Below the pieces are notes generated by a model, which saw only the letters and a program-made list of their open reading frames with translations, made no database searches and had not been told where the DNA came from. Made by a program: the position numbers and the translations under genes. A stretch of DNA of 64,000 nt, taken from NCBI GenBank assembly GCA_964017155.1, contig OZ024856.1, forward strand, positions 38,487,322 to 38,551,321, in the 5' to 3' direction. The stretch is from Oasisia sp. SBJ-2009. Its lineage: Eukaryota > Annelida > Polychaeta > Sabellida > Siboglinidae. This document shows, one piece after another, positions 1 to 12,014 of this stretch (position 1 is the stretch's first letter; each line of letters opens with the position of its first letter).

Positions 1-27
1 TGACCTGGCTCCGGTAAAGATACGTTT

Positions 28-300
28 TTATACAGCGCAGTATCCAGTCCTTAGAACCGCTCAAAGCGCTTCTACACTTTACTTCCCCGGCAGACCTGTT
101 CAATCAAATACCGTCTCAACTTATCTGGGAAACATCCTGCCAAATGCTACAATTAATGTGCGAAAGGCCGCTCGTACACATAGCCACTATTGTCTATAAA
201 CAGGTACGAGTTCATTTATACATCTCAGTGAACTGGAGCAATGTAGAGTGAAAAAACCTCCCCAATGTTTTAACACCGGGTGGAGATACATTGTGCGAGT
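28..300 (+). repeat. dispersed SINE-like/pearl-like repeat, copy 1
   Basis: The tract opens with a tatacagcgcagtatccagtcc block followed by an aaagcgct block. It continues through cagacctgttcaatcaaat, ccactattgtctata and agtgaactggagcaatgtag. The same blocks in the same order recur at about 49231-49470, and shorter parts at 34178, 42975 and 47370. Repeats with tatagcgc...aaagcgct cores are, from memory, common in marine invertebrates. I see no coding capacity. The class (SINE or Helitron-like) is undecided. Confidence 0.7.
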
Positions 301-687
301 TTTCATCCCCTCCTTGTCGTGCGTGTCAATCGCGCACAACTCTTTCCTTAGATACTGGCTACTTTGCTCTCCTGCTAGTGCCTAGCCATTCTATTGGTGA
401 GTGTACCTCTGCAATACTTAATAAGGAGCTGGTATCTCTTGACTACGGCTACCCATGTAACCATGCTTCTACTCGACTAACAACTATGCCTGGTCTATGA
501 CCTTAGTGAACTCGGAGAACTGAATGTAACTGGTCTAAGGACACAAGGTTATACGCGTCTAGCTAGATTACTATAGTTCCACTATATACTTGTTAATTGT
601 GAGTACTTATAAAATAATTACAATATTTCATGGAAAGTAATAACAAGGAATATATGCAACCATAATTCCTTACAAAAGGAGAGACCA
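301..687. other. non-coding, nothing recognised
   Basis: A 69-codon open frame from 291 has no recognisable motif, no splice context and no codon signature. I see no other structure here. Confidence 0.5.
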
Positions 688-1757
688 TGGCTAGTTGTAA
701 CAAAAAAAAAAAAATCAATTGCGGGTGGTTTTTTTTAACCGACCCCAATATACCTCCCGCAGATAATTAGGTCATAATTAGTTGTCAGGCCTATTACACA
801 TTTGTGGTATAATGAGTATGAATAAACAGTTCTTGTGAATATACAAAATATGTAGACATGCAATTGAGTTATTGACATATTCGCTGTGGAATTCGCACAA
901 ATGACAAAAAAACGTCATAAAGTTACAATGATTCCGCATCTCTTTCATTTCTATGACAAAAGACAAAAATACAAATCGTTGGGTATACCTAAAATACACC
1001 TTTAGGAATTAGTAAGCCTTAGAAATAGTGGCTAAGCATGGGCGCTATCAAGTGACGCTTTCGGTTAAAATGAAGGTCAAACAAGGTCACCGTCAAAAGA
1101 TGAATGTTCAAACTGCGCTACTCCTTCAAAATGATGAATGTCATGCCCTGCATGTAGAGTATAATATAAGTATATGAAAGGAAGTTGAAAAAGGTCCCCA
1201 AGAAGTTATAATTTATAGTAGACCAACTAAACATTGACAAATCCTATTGAATTTTTTAACTGCAATTGTTTTCATTAGTGTGCATTTAAGCCGGATCAAC
1301 CATTCGTATGATAAGAAAACATAATCGATTTTGAAAGTAAAGGCCATTTTAAAAGTCATTCAGGAAAAGAAAGAAATGTTCTAACAGTATTACAATTTGC
1401 CCGGAGATGAACGTTACATCTTGCCTCAACACTGTTTCACTCGAAAAACACGCGATTGCTAAAAACGCACTTCAAATCCTGTGTAATGGTGTACGCAAGG
1501 TTTACAACACTGTACTCATAACTATATATACCAACAATAAAACAGAAAAAATACGAATCATGGATATACATACGCTCATATTTTTTATATAAAGAGAGAA
1601 AATGTCGAGAATAATATCTTTTTTAAATGGCATAACTCGATGGCGTGTCGACGTGTGCATGTTATATTACACGTTGGTGAATGTACTGTCGCCTTGCTGA
1701 TTAATTTGCATAAGCAGTTTTGTCTGCAAGCCCTCTGGTACAATTCACCCTAGTCTC
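688..1757 (-). mobile_element. non-autonomous element of the GTTGTAAC family, copy 1
   Basis: The left end (ggctagttgtaacaaaaa, then attgcggg, taacc, ctcccgcag and ataattag blocks) matches the reverse complement of about 18810-18970. The right end (gcataa, atggcgtgtcgac, atattacac, ttttgtctgcaagccctctg) matches the reverse complement of 17800-17940. This is therefore a whole inverted copy of the element at 17783-18970. No transposase-like reading frame is present, so mobilisation in trans is inferred. Exact ends and target-site duplications were not resolved. Confidence 0.65.
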
Positions 1758-1851
1758 GCTTAACCGACTGTCGTTCGGCTGCGGAACTACGCCGAGAAGA
1801 CAGTCTGGCTACATTAACGGCTTTTGTTTGGGTAGCAGCCGTGATCTATAA

Positions 1852-2140
1852 AATGCTGCCACCTCACGGACACTGCCGTAATATATATTTTTATAAACAA
1901 CTGCAAATTTGTATTTCTATTTATTTTATGTTAATATAAGTTTAATTTTTAATAGTTTTTTATAATACAGCATTATTTGATCAAAAGGTTTCCTTATTTA
2001 ATTTGTATGCTATCCGTGTCGAGCTAGACAATGCTGCCACCTCACGGATACTGGTTAATCCTGCCGTAATTCTTATTTTATAAACAACGGTAAATTTGAA
2101 TTTTTACTTACTTTTGTGTTAATATAAGTTCAATGGTGAA
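1852..2140 (+). repeat. diverged direct repeat, two copies plus a third motif
   Basis: The block atgctgccacctcacgga, followed by a ctgccgtaat block, an ataaacaac block and gttaatataagtt, occurs at 1852 and again at 2031. The period is about 179 bp. The leading motif appears a third time at about 2312 as gtgctgccacctcgcgga. Nothing in it is coding. Confidence 0.7.
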
Positions 2141-2354
2141 TACTTTTGATATGATATTATTATCTTGTAAAAGTATATCGTTATTTTAATTTTATTTCAT
2201 AGTTGGCCTGAGAGCCAATCAGCGTCTCTACCCTAATCTTAATTTTAAGGCTGCCCGGATGAAGAAACCTAAGCCCATATACTGTCCCAGGCGGAGTTGA
2301 GGGGGCTTAAAAGTGCTGCCACCTCGCGGAGTCTGGGTAACCGAGGCTAAATTC

Positions 2355-2390
2355 ACCCGCGTTACAACTAGCCCTGGTCTCCCTTAGGTG
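2355..2390 (+). repeat. isolated terminus of the GTTGTAAC element family
   Basis: gttacaactagccctggtc followed by tccctta is nearly identical to the right end of the copy ending at 18970. The rest of the element is not evident upstream, so this is either a relic or a related element that also uses the adjoining 1852-2330 repeats. Confidence 0.5.
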
Positions 2391-4793
2391 TTGGATCAGG
2401 GACTTGGGAAGGGGAGGTATTGACCAGAATTATAGATACTGATATAATTACACGAACATTATGTACTGCTATCATTTATTGTCAAATGCTGTGTCTGCAT
2501 TATCGTTTCATTTCTAGCAGCAGTGTGATTCACTTTCAGCGTCACTATTAAGTAATACTTAATTAATCGATTCGATAATGAGAGATGTGTCGCTCACATT
2601 TATTAAATGTACAGAATTAAGACAATCAGCGCATCGTGGAACTTAAATAATCGATCCAATAATAAAAGACTCTGTCACTCACTTTTGTTAAGAATACATA
2701 ACTAACACAATCAACGCAGTGACTAAGACCAAGAGAAAACGGTTTTGATTCGTCTGCTGTCGTGGGCAAGGTCGTTCAAAGTGCTATGTGAATTCCCCAT
2801 AAATAGGGTCCTAGATTATGTCTAAGTGTCGCAATTGTTTAGTTATAGACCCTGCTTTTTTGCTTTCTTGCTTATCCACAGCTTCCTTCTAACACTACCT
2901 TTAAAGGCGACTCACAATTAGGTGTAGCATGTTCTGCATAGATCGACTTAAATAGGGTGTGATGAGACCGTAAGTTGAATTTCTTTTTTAACGAAAGTAA
3001 ATTTCTTCCGACAGTTTATTGTAGCATTCATATAAGATTATTGCTTATTACAATATACGTTTCGCATTGCGTCATATACAAGATAATCTATATTTATATA
3101 AATAGGTTGTATATGGTTTAAAACATCAAACATATACATGCAGGGACAAGAATCAGTTGTACACGTTTTGCTAATTTCCGTGCCGGACAATTTATGTAAA
3201 TTCGCACGAAAACAAAAATGCTGAAGACGCACAATAATGGGCAGTTTTGAGAAGAAATACTTAGTGATGTCATCCAATTAGCGAGAGAACACGAGCTCCT
3301 TTAACAGGCTTAGGCCATTAGGTTGTGGCTTTGTTTACGCTGTCAGTCCCACTGAGCATGCATGGTGTCCTTTTTCAATTATCTTTATACGTAGTGAGTG
3401 TGTGCTGGTAACGCCTCTCCCTTAGCCAGTGCAAACCTCCTTTAGCGTCTTCGCCACTGCTCACCAGCTACTACACGGTGACGTCACACATCGATCACGC
3501 TCTAAACCTGTAGATGCGCAGCTTTTACGTAATTAACCAGTTGGCGACGAACGACACAGACGCGTGTGAAGGAGACAGGGTGCTTGGTGTCTCGCTTGCT
3601 CGCTGAGGATCCACTGAAAAAAGTATCGCCCAATGACATATTCACAGGGTAAGCATAATAGTTTGATAAACATAGCTCAGTTAACCTATAATACATTAAT
3701 TTACAATGCATTAGCTGCGTCAATTTTAGATCCTTTAGCTAAAATGCGTATTCGTTCATGGAGTGTATGTATATCGTCTTCCAAACTTATCGTTATTAAA
3801 ATTACCAAGCGATCCGACTCTTACAAGCATACGTTAACATATGTGTATATAATATGTCAGTGATAACACACGCGAGTCAACGCTCGCACCTGTATTATTC
3901 GGACAAATATAACCGTCTGCCAAGAAAGGTCAAACTCAAACACCTAGTATGATGTCAACGGCGACACCCGAGTATCGGTAACGGGAATGAGCACGAAGAC
4001 AGTGCGGTATATTGTATAAATCATCGATTTTCTATTTTTCTGTACCCCGTACTGTGTCGATGTGCAGCTTAAGGGCTTTAAGACTTGTCCCCGGTTTAAG
4101 TTTCGTCTCATCCCACCTACGCTGTATCATATGCCGCTATATCGTGGTAAAGCTATTTTTGCCATTTCATGTTCATGACGTGGTCACAACGACTCGAACG
4201 ATTGACATAATATTCATTGGCATACGCGCGTACCTGCGACAGCAGAAACGCCCGATGTACGTTTTACAGGTTTCCACCGAACAAAAACGTATCTAGAAGG
4301 TAGAAACTGTAATAATGCAAATAAGTTAGTATGTTCAAAATGTTTGCGTAGTGCAGTAACTGTGACTTTGAATATGCTTACGGACAACGATGTAGAGACC
4401 AGTTGTACATGTTTCGTTTCGTATATAACGGATCGGAAACGGGAATCACAAGCTATCTGCTTTAAAAATCGTCTGTCAAAGCCACGTCGTTGAAGTTAAT
4501 GCGCATAATGATATTGGCATGGCACATCATCACCAAGGTATCTGTTTTCTGTCAACGTACTTGGCATGATAATTGATAACTAAACCGTCTGTTTTCTTTC
4601 AACTTAGATGCACCATTTGCCGACATCGACGTCACAGAAACGTGTCCGTTAACATAACTGAATATTGAATCTGGCGGCACACGACGGACGGAAGTGAACG
4701 GGATGCAAACGTATCGGAAATACAATGCAACTACAACCGACAGCAATCGTCACCACGTGTACAACAGAAACATGGTAGCAATTCTGCTAATAC
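2391..4793. other. intergenic region upstream of the GPCR
   Basis: Open frames of 60-94 codons occur on both strands but show no domain, signal or splice logic. The stretch just before the GPCR start has an ag acceptor-like site (gtgtacaacag, about 4758-4768), so a 5' untranslated exon could splice there. This is unproven. Confidence 0.4.
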
Positions 4794-5870
4794 ATGTCAA
4801 TGCTAAGTGACATAACAAAGATGAATGAATCGTTAAATGCATCGCAAAATGAAGGTGTTGACCCGTTTCGAGCGGGAACGAATATACGCATCGCATCGCC
4901 TTCGGAGAAAGTCGTCTACATATTGCTTGGCTGCATTGGCATAATCGGCAACCTCCTGGTCGTTGTCGCAGTTACCTCGGTGAAATCGCGCGCCAAACAC
5001 TTCGCCGACTGGCTCATCGTCAACCAGAGCGCCATAGATATGTTGAGCTCCGTCTTCATCATTGCGACCACGTTAACCGTGGACACCGGCATCCGGAAAC
5101 TTTCGGGCTTCGCCGATGAGTTGTATTGTCGCTTCTGGATCAGCGGATACGTCATCTGGTCGCTGTTCTTGTCGTCTACCTACAACCTGGTGCTGCTGAC
5201 GCTGGAGAGATACATGGCGATCGTGCACCCGATTAGGCATCACACATGGCCTACGACAGGCAAGGTGTCCCTAGCGGTGGTCATTGTGTGGTGTATCGGG
5301 CCTGTCTACAACATGTTGCATCGTGTACCCACGTCGGGTCTCGCAGATGGTGTCTGCTATAAGTTCCATTTCTGGCCTAGTCGTCTGACGGCACACGTGT
5401 TCGGTATCGTCGCGTTGATGGTGCAGTTCTTCCTTCCACTTGCGATACTTATCTACGCTTATGTCCTGATGACTGTGCGACTTAGGAACAAAATCCACCC
5501 CGTTGCTCCCACTGCTGCGTTATCGACGGCGGGAAGTTTGAACGTCGCCTCTCGACGACAAACCGACACCTGGAATCACGGGTGGCGCCTGAAAGAACGC
5601 GCCAGCAAGAGCATATTCAAGACGATGGTCACCGTCACCGTGTGTTTCGTCATCTGCTGGATCTTCAACCAAGTGCTCTTTCTGCTCTTCAACTTCGGCT
5701 ATCACATCGACTTCCAGAGTCCGTTCTACCACTTCACGGTGTACATCGCTTTCGCCAACAGCTGCGTGAATCCGTTCATCTATACGTTCCAGTACAACGT
5801 GTTCCGACAAGGACTACGAGAACTGTTCTGTGGACATCGCGAGGTGCTTGTGGATATCCGCACTACTTGA
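4794..5870 (+). CDS. intronless class A (rhodopsin-like) G protein-coupled receptor
   Basis: This is a 358-residue seven-helix receptor in one uninterrupted frame. Class A landmarks are visible: G52-N53 in TM1, D82 in TM2, C112 at the top of TM3 paired with C188 in loop 2, E138-R139-Y140 (DRY position), W166 in TM4, P215 in TM5 and NPFIY at 326-330. A short amphipathic helix 8 ends in C346, a likely palmitoylation site. N11 and N15 are N-glycosylation sequons in the roughly 40-residue extracellular N-terminus. The usual TM6 CWxP reads CWIFN (288-292), so the kink proline is missing. The first in-frame ATG was taken as start; M3 and M10 are alternatives. A polyadenylation signal lies about 90 bases after the stop. 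The overall style suggests a peptide-type receptor, but the ligand cannot be assigned. Lack of introns suggests an expanded or retroposed lineage (inference). Confidence 0.92.
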   Translation: MSMLSDITKMNESLNASQNEGVDPFRAGTNIRIASPSEKVVYILLGCIGIIGNLLVVVAVTSVKSRAKHFADWLIVNQSAIDMLSSVFIIATTLTVDTGIRKLSGFADELYCRFWISGYVIWSLFLSSTYNLVLLTLERYMAIVHPIRHHTWPTTGKVSLAVVIVWCIGPVYNMLHRVPTSGLADGVCYKFHFWPSRLTAHVFGIVALMVQFFLPLAILIYAYVLMTVRLRNKIHPVAPTAALSTAGSLNVASRRQTDTWNHGWRLKERASKSIFKTMVTVTVCFVICWIFNQVLFLLFNFGYHIDFQSPFYHFTVYIAFANSCVNPFIYTFQYNVFRQGLRELFCGHREVLVDIRTT

Positions 5871-5960
5871 AGTGTCCCGCCTATTTTATTATTATTACTA
5901 ACATTTCTAGAGAGCCGTATCTCCGGGACCAGCCCGTTCACAGGCGCGTATACAAACCAC

Positions 5961-5966
5961 AATAAA
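5961..5966 (+). terminator. polyadenylation signal AATAAA of the GPCR gene
   Basis: A canonical AATAAA lies 91 bases downstream of the GPCR stop codon, on the same strand. It is the first such hexamer after the stop. Confidence 0.6.
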
Positions 5967-6046
5967 ACGTACATGGAATCATACAAATGTTTAAAAGAAA
6001 AGTCATAAAAGGTATATCATGGAAAATGTTATATTATATGATAAAG

Positions 6047-6047
<1 letters not shown>

Positions 6048-6112
<65 letters not shown>
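6048..6112. repeat. (TA)n microsatellite
   Basis: An uninterrupted run of about 32 TA dinucleotides lies roughly 80 bases beyond the GPCR polyadenylation signal. Confidence 0.95.
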
Positions 6113-6116
<4 letters not shown>

Positions 6117-8742
6117 GATATAGATACATAATAAATTAGTTATAATAATAAAAAATAATAATAAAAACAATCCATAAAATGGTTTGCGTAATAGTGTCAC
6201 ATAGAGCAGTTACTACTGTTTATTTAGCTACGGGGTCCAACATATCTGTCTGACACGTTTGTGGAGAACGTGTGCGATGTCCCCACGTGAAACCATTGCT
6301 GTGCTGACATTTTCTCTAAGACGAGACGACACTGTGCTCACAGCTTGATGACCGTTTGCAAATGAATGTGTAGATGAGTAATTCACCAATACAAGATGGA
6401 ATAGATTAGAGCGTTACATAATAACAACGATTTGACAGCATGACATTATTGCTCTTATGCTGGATACACTGTTTAGGCGACAGCAGTGACAAAGACTTAA
6501 AATGTCACGAACACGTGTTATTTGCTCGTTCTGAACTTTGGACAATTCTGGAAGGTGACGGCAAAACCGCTTTCGAGTACACACGTCGCATCAAAGACTC
6601 ACACTGATACAGGGCAGCAACAGTGGCTCGTCAACTCGAGAAATATAGGCCCTATAAATGGAGCCTCTTGACCTAATTAGGTACATACGCAGAATCGTGC
6701 CTCTAGAGGTGAGAACTAGACACGAGCTGGAGTGATGGTATAGCAGACCCCATGCACGGCCCCATTGTGGTTCTAATTATGGCAACGCTGTCGCTGCGGT
6801 CGAAAGAGATCAATGGCGCGATCAATGCGACGGACCAGAAGCCAACAAAGGAAGTGCTGTGACTGATATATTTAGTCGGAGACAGACGTGACAAAGTGTA
6901 TCATAATTACAAGATATAATCATCAGAGTATTCTCGAATATTGCAGGTAGAATGTAGTGTGCATACGCCACGATTTCGATGAGGTGTATTATTTCCCTTA
7001 TGTGTTCCAGTGCACACGAATGGTTAAAATATCATCGGGGTGACGGTTTAATTATCTACTACTATTAAGTATATGGTATTATGAATTAGGTATATGGTGT
7101 TGTATCAGTCATTTTTATTATCAATATTATGTCAAATTCATGATCTTATCATCATAGCAAGCATTCGTTAAATTAATTAAAAGCAGCTTCCTTTGGCAAC
7201 ACATAATGGAATTGATTACCAGGATAGCGGCGATTTCGCTGTGATTACCGTCCTATCAACAGGTAGTAGCTGAAACTAAGGAAAACTCAGCAGAAAACAG
7301 TAAAACAGCTTTTATATCACTCCCGAAAGATTAAACAAAAAATCAGCGTGAAAAAACTATTTACGATAAAACTACTGCACAGATTCCAAATCCGAAATGA
7401 CACCGCAACACAATGAATGGTGCCACACCTGAACAAGGGTCCGCTAATGGTCGCATATTTTGGGGTGTATACAGACCACCCATAATAAAAGCGAGCGTTT
7501 CTGGCAATGTGTTAATTTGCGGGTCGTAATAGTTCAAGATTACGTCCATCCAATCAATTATTCACGCCTGTAATATTATGTTGTCACATATGCCCATATA
7601 GACGTGAGGCATTTGTCATTTCCTGAGCCTCGTCATGTTAATTTCCGTCGTCATTTGCCATTGTGAGCTGACGCTGAAAATATTGCCGAGTCACCTAATG
7701 TAGAACTTGGGCATACCTGAAATAAAATGTTAATAACTTAAAACAATCTAAGAAAAGTAGAGTCTGTAAAATAAAATAAATAGTGTTTTAATGTGTGATA
7801 ATGTTGCAGGTTGTTTCAGCAAGATGTACTTAGCATTTCAAGAAGCAACAATTACTCGCAATTTCAAACAAGGGAACATACATTTGATTGTCTTTAGCTG
7901 TAATGTGACGTGGCATGGGTTTAGCTTTTTTGCATTTGTTGTCGACCTAGATACATATATAAGTCTAGATAGAACATGAATATTTCAGTGTTAATTATTG
8001 TAAGCGACTGCAATGAGAAGGCCTCGCCTTTTGAAAAACATTGGAGAGCTAAAAATCGTCCTCCTGAAATGGCCCAGGAGAGCTATTGATATATGAAATA
8101 TAAACGTGAAAAACTTACCGAAGAAACGAAGCCGTTTTTTTTTAATAATACATTGTATTACATTTGCCACTTGTGCAAAACAAATGATATAACACAGTTA
8201 ATAAAATCCCATGTCCATAAAATGTTCAAATACAACGACCAGAATGTGAAAACATGTCATAGTTAAACTATACACAAAAGTCCCTTTCATCGTCGCCGTC
8301 AAAGAATGCCTTGGCTAAGTTGGGGAAGGGAACGGCACGGCGGCGCCATTTCACGTATCCATTTCAACGGTGGCATCATCGTTGACCGTTGCCGTGACTC
8401 CGCGTGCACCAGACAATCATCATCAAATATGATGAAATAAATCCTTTCACAGTTAATATAATCCTTTGTCATCACTATTTTTTAGTATTGTCGCTGTCAA
8501 ATAACTCTGTCGCGAATGGCATGACGGTGTCGTTCAGTACGCGTGTAGTGTATCCGTGTCTAAGTCGTTTCCGCTACCGCTGTCCCAAGCGCCGGCAAAT
8601 AAATATTATGTCATCGTCCTTTGTTGGCATCAATCCCACGCTGTCTGTGTTGTTCGGACACTAGTTTTAATATCAGTTCAAAGAACAACGTTCATACGTT
8701 TACAAACGCCAGGCTTCATGCTGATTGTCAAAATAACACTAC
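6113..8742. other. intergenic, nothing recognised
   Basis: The frames here reach at most 86 codons and overlap one another on both strands. None shows a domain or a consistent splice structure. Confidence 0.5.
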
Positions 8743-9610
8743 TAGTCGGGGCGCACGGGTCCAAATTTTGGAGGTAGTGGACACCTCGTGCTATTTTTGG
8801 TTGTCGTGTATTTTATTAAACGTCAAACCCTCCCGAACAATATTCCAGAGGGCAACCTCCTCAAATCGGTGTACCTCACTCCGAAAATTGCGTTTATATC
8901 CATGCCCTTAATGGCCCAGTTGTATACATTTCTCTTTCCACATTTTCACAGTAACTGTATAACAACACATTTAAGTGTAGTATCAAATAATCAGGAATGA
9001 CGAGAACTATTATTTATGGCAATAGCTTTTTGATTCGTTTATTTTTCAAGATGCCAGATACAAAACATTGGACAAAATAACGATAAATCAGTTCGGTTTC
9101 CCAATTGACATCACACAAAAGGAGTTATAGTCACCTTAATATGTAATCAATATACTTATGTAATATATCAAAATGATGTGCATTCAATCACCTACTGAAT
9201 AATGCAAAGCAATAGTAAAATAGTGCTACGTTATACGTAATCACGAGCCAAACATCTACCCAACCCCCTAAGTGTTGCGCAATCGTGACGTGACGCAAAT
9301 CGGAGTAGATTTCATTGATTGTATCATTTTTGCGTTCCTTAGGGTAATATACACTATTAAAGACAGAGTACTGATGCATAATCTACTTCTGGTTATTAAT
9401 GCGATGTTTGTTAAGACAACATAAAATTATGATAACATTATTCGAAAATAAAAACATAACAAGGTGGTATTCAATCACATCTTAAAGATTGTTCTGAGTC
9501 ACCTGTGTCAATCTGGTCACAGCCATTGTTTTCAACAAGAGTCCGAACAGGTATTACTAGCCTACATTTGGTATCGTTCCGTTTGCACTTGCAAGCAGCA
9601 CAACGCGGCA
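8743..9610 (-). repeat. left arm of the long inverted repeat
   Basis: The reverse complement of this arm aligns through its whole length with 12015-12886. Shared blocks include caaatgccg/caagtgccg, agtaatacctgtt, gtgacacag, actcagaacaat, agatgtgattga, gcattaataaccag, tttgcgtcacgtcacgattg, cgtcattcctgattatttg and aaaaatagcacgaggtgtcc. It contains the last ~45 codons of the decayed minus-strand frame. Confidence 0.85.
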
Positions 9611-11088
9611 TTTGGCATTTAGCGCAAGAACAATTACAAGGGCATTTGCTGGCGACACGTAACTTGTATACCATTGTGAAAGTTCTGGTAAAGGCGGCAC
9701 CGTCAAAGATACTGGTTCCAAATGTGTGGAACCCGTCTTCCAACCGATATCTAATAATTTCTCCTCCATCTTCAAGTGAGTCTCTTTCAGCACTGCTGTC
9801 AACCTCAAGCCTTATAGCCTTGACGCATCGATCCGTTTGACTCAAACAAAGCTTGCGGTACCTTAGAACATTCATATTCTCCGATGGTTTCCTCAAGATT
9901 GACATTTTCCCCAATACCTTTCTGATGAAGAAGGCGTATCAGCATGACAACTTCATTGATCAGCTGCTACGTCTGCTTCTGCAGCACAGTAAGATGTTAT
10001 TGAGGATGCAGTTCTTCAAATATGCTGTCACGTACCTTTTGGACTTTGCGTTGTCATTCAAATATTCCTGGAGCTCAGTTTTGCAAATATTTTTCACAGT
10101 TTCCACAGTTGTCATGATAGTTACAGTGGCTCACTCTTTCGTGGCAATATTTAGTATGTTGCTGGAGTCTATCGTGACGGGATTGATCATGTGCTGTTTT
10201 TATGCATGCTTGATTGATCATTTGCTGGTTTCCATCTTCGTGGGATTGTTAGACTGCAGATGGTTCATCACTTCTTTGAAATGGAATGATACCTCAGATA
10301 CACAGGCTTTGTGTAATGCTATTTGGTTCGTACTTAGCGTCCAGGGGTATTTATGTAAGCCCACTCGCACTTTCCTTCACATCTATGCTTTATGTCTGCC
10401 CATGAGCTATTTCCGAAGTGATACATTTGAATGACTCAGCTTTTTTCGCACATCATATTGACCTTTCGTGAAGTACTGATATACATATGGTGCTGGGTTC
10501 TTCATGTTGTTCATTTTGTTTAGTCACATTGGCAGCGAATAAATGTAGTTGTGGTGACCAGCAGCAACAACAAATGGGAGCATGTTATTATACTAAAACA
10601 AATGTTCCCAATTGCCCATTTTCCCATTGTTCAAATGCACCCGTGCCTCCCGTAGTCATTTGTGTTCAAAACTTTTGTTAGCCGTTCCTTTCTTACACAA
10701 ACCTGTTTCTATAAGGATAAGACTCCACATAATTTTTCCAAATGCGCCCATAGCGTTTACAGTGAGATGAAACTACACACATGACAATAAGGTGCCAATG
10801 TCATCATCAGGGGAAGCTGGCTCCCGTAGCCCATATGAAATATCGTGCAAAGCCTGATCAGCCATAACTACTGTGTGTTTCACCCCAAACTTATTGGCCA
10901 GCTTTGTTGCATGTTCTAAGCGGATCTATTTGAACAGAATGGATCATTAAACCATATATAAAGCATGTGGCTGGCACTGTTGAAGCCAGTGTTGTGTAGA
11001 ACGCATTCCAACATTGATAGTGGTTGCTTCCGAGCTCTACTTTCTTTATGGATGACAAACGGCAAAATTGCCATGCCACAATCATCAA
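9471..11088 (-). pseudogene. decayed element-encoded protein with Cys-rich C-terminus
   Basis: Read on the minus strand, protein-like sequence continues through several stops and frame changes. Recognisable stretches include GVKHTVVMADQAL, VNAMGAFGKIM, MLPFVVAAGHHNY, INPVTIDSSNILNIATKE and, in the last intact 147-codon frame (9471-9914), a cysteine cluster C-P-C-N-C-S-C-A-K-C...C-A-A-C-K-C. The order resembles an uncharacterised multicopy protein family that I associate from memory with invertebrate repeats, ending in a CXC-like tail. Function is unknown. The 193-codon plus-strand frame over the same DNA (9853-10434) is hydrophobic and looks like its antisense shadow. Confidence 0.45.
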
Positions 11089-12014
11089 CTGAAACTATTG
11101 ATTACATATAGGTTGCAAATATATAGTCCTCATATTTACAAGTAATCTGGCTTTAAGCTTTTCGCACAAAGAAAAGTAGTGTGGTTCAATTTGAGAAGGT
11201 ATGGCGCTCGACAAAAAAAATTAAATACGTTATGATGATAACAGTGCGAAATTCTTCGTTCTTGCCGTCACCAAATTGTTATCTTCAACAATCAAAATAG
11301 CTTATGCAGACGAGAAGTTACCGTTGTTTAGACATTGTCAAATATAGTGATGTCACATACCATATAATTGGTAATCATAAGTGTCCGTTGTGTTTACTTT
11401 GTTAGTTTCGTATTTGTTGCCGTAGACAACAAACTAAGTTAAAATGACTGATACGCTGCAAAACATGTCATTCGAACAAGATAACATACCTCATGTATTT
11501 GAAAAAAAGAATACGTTATATTTAATTTACTTATTAGACGCAACGTATTTATATATTCAAGTTATTCCAGAGATGATGTTAAAATCTAACGTCAAACCAA
11601 AATGAGGTGGAGAAGTATACACTGTATGCTGATTCTAGAGCAAGTGATGTTCAAATGTATTTTACAATTGTATGGTATAAATCAACCGTGAAATGAATGG
11701 GGATACCTTTGATATGTTCACTCATTATATGGCTTGAATATGTAGTAAGGTGACTATGGTACATTTATATGAAATCGACGACAAAACGGAAATGTTTTTC
11801 TACTTATTCTTCAATTGTTTGTTTCTCGTTGCCTTAAAATATATACATTTTTATAATATATTTGTGGTCTGTATTCCTCTCACCATTCAGGATATATTTT
11901 GGTACAGAGACTAACTAATTTCATTCAATAAACCATGAATATTTCATAATAAGCCATTGTGACTTAACAGTCATTCAGACACCTTCAGGCCTGAATAGAA
12001 GTTTAATTTTCAAG

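Noticed and set aside
5520..5810. 96-codon minus-strand frame within the GPCR
   Set aside because: Antisense shadow of the receptor's TM5-TM7 coding sequence.
9853..10434. 193-codon plus-strand frame, hydrophobic, membrane-protein-like
   Set aside because: The minus strand over the same DNA shows remnants of a polar coding region continuous with the intact 9471-9914 frame. Antisense of such regions is often open and hydrophobic.
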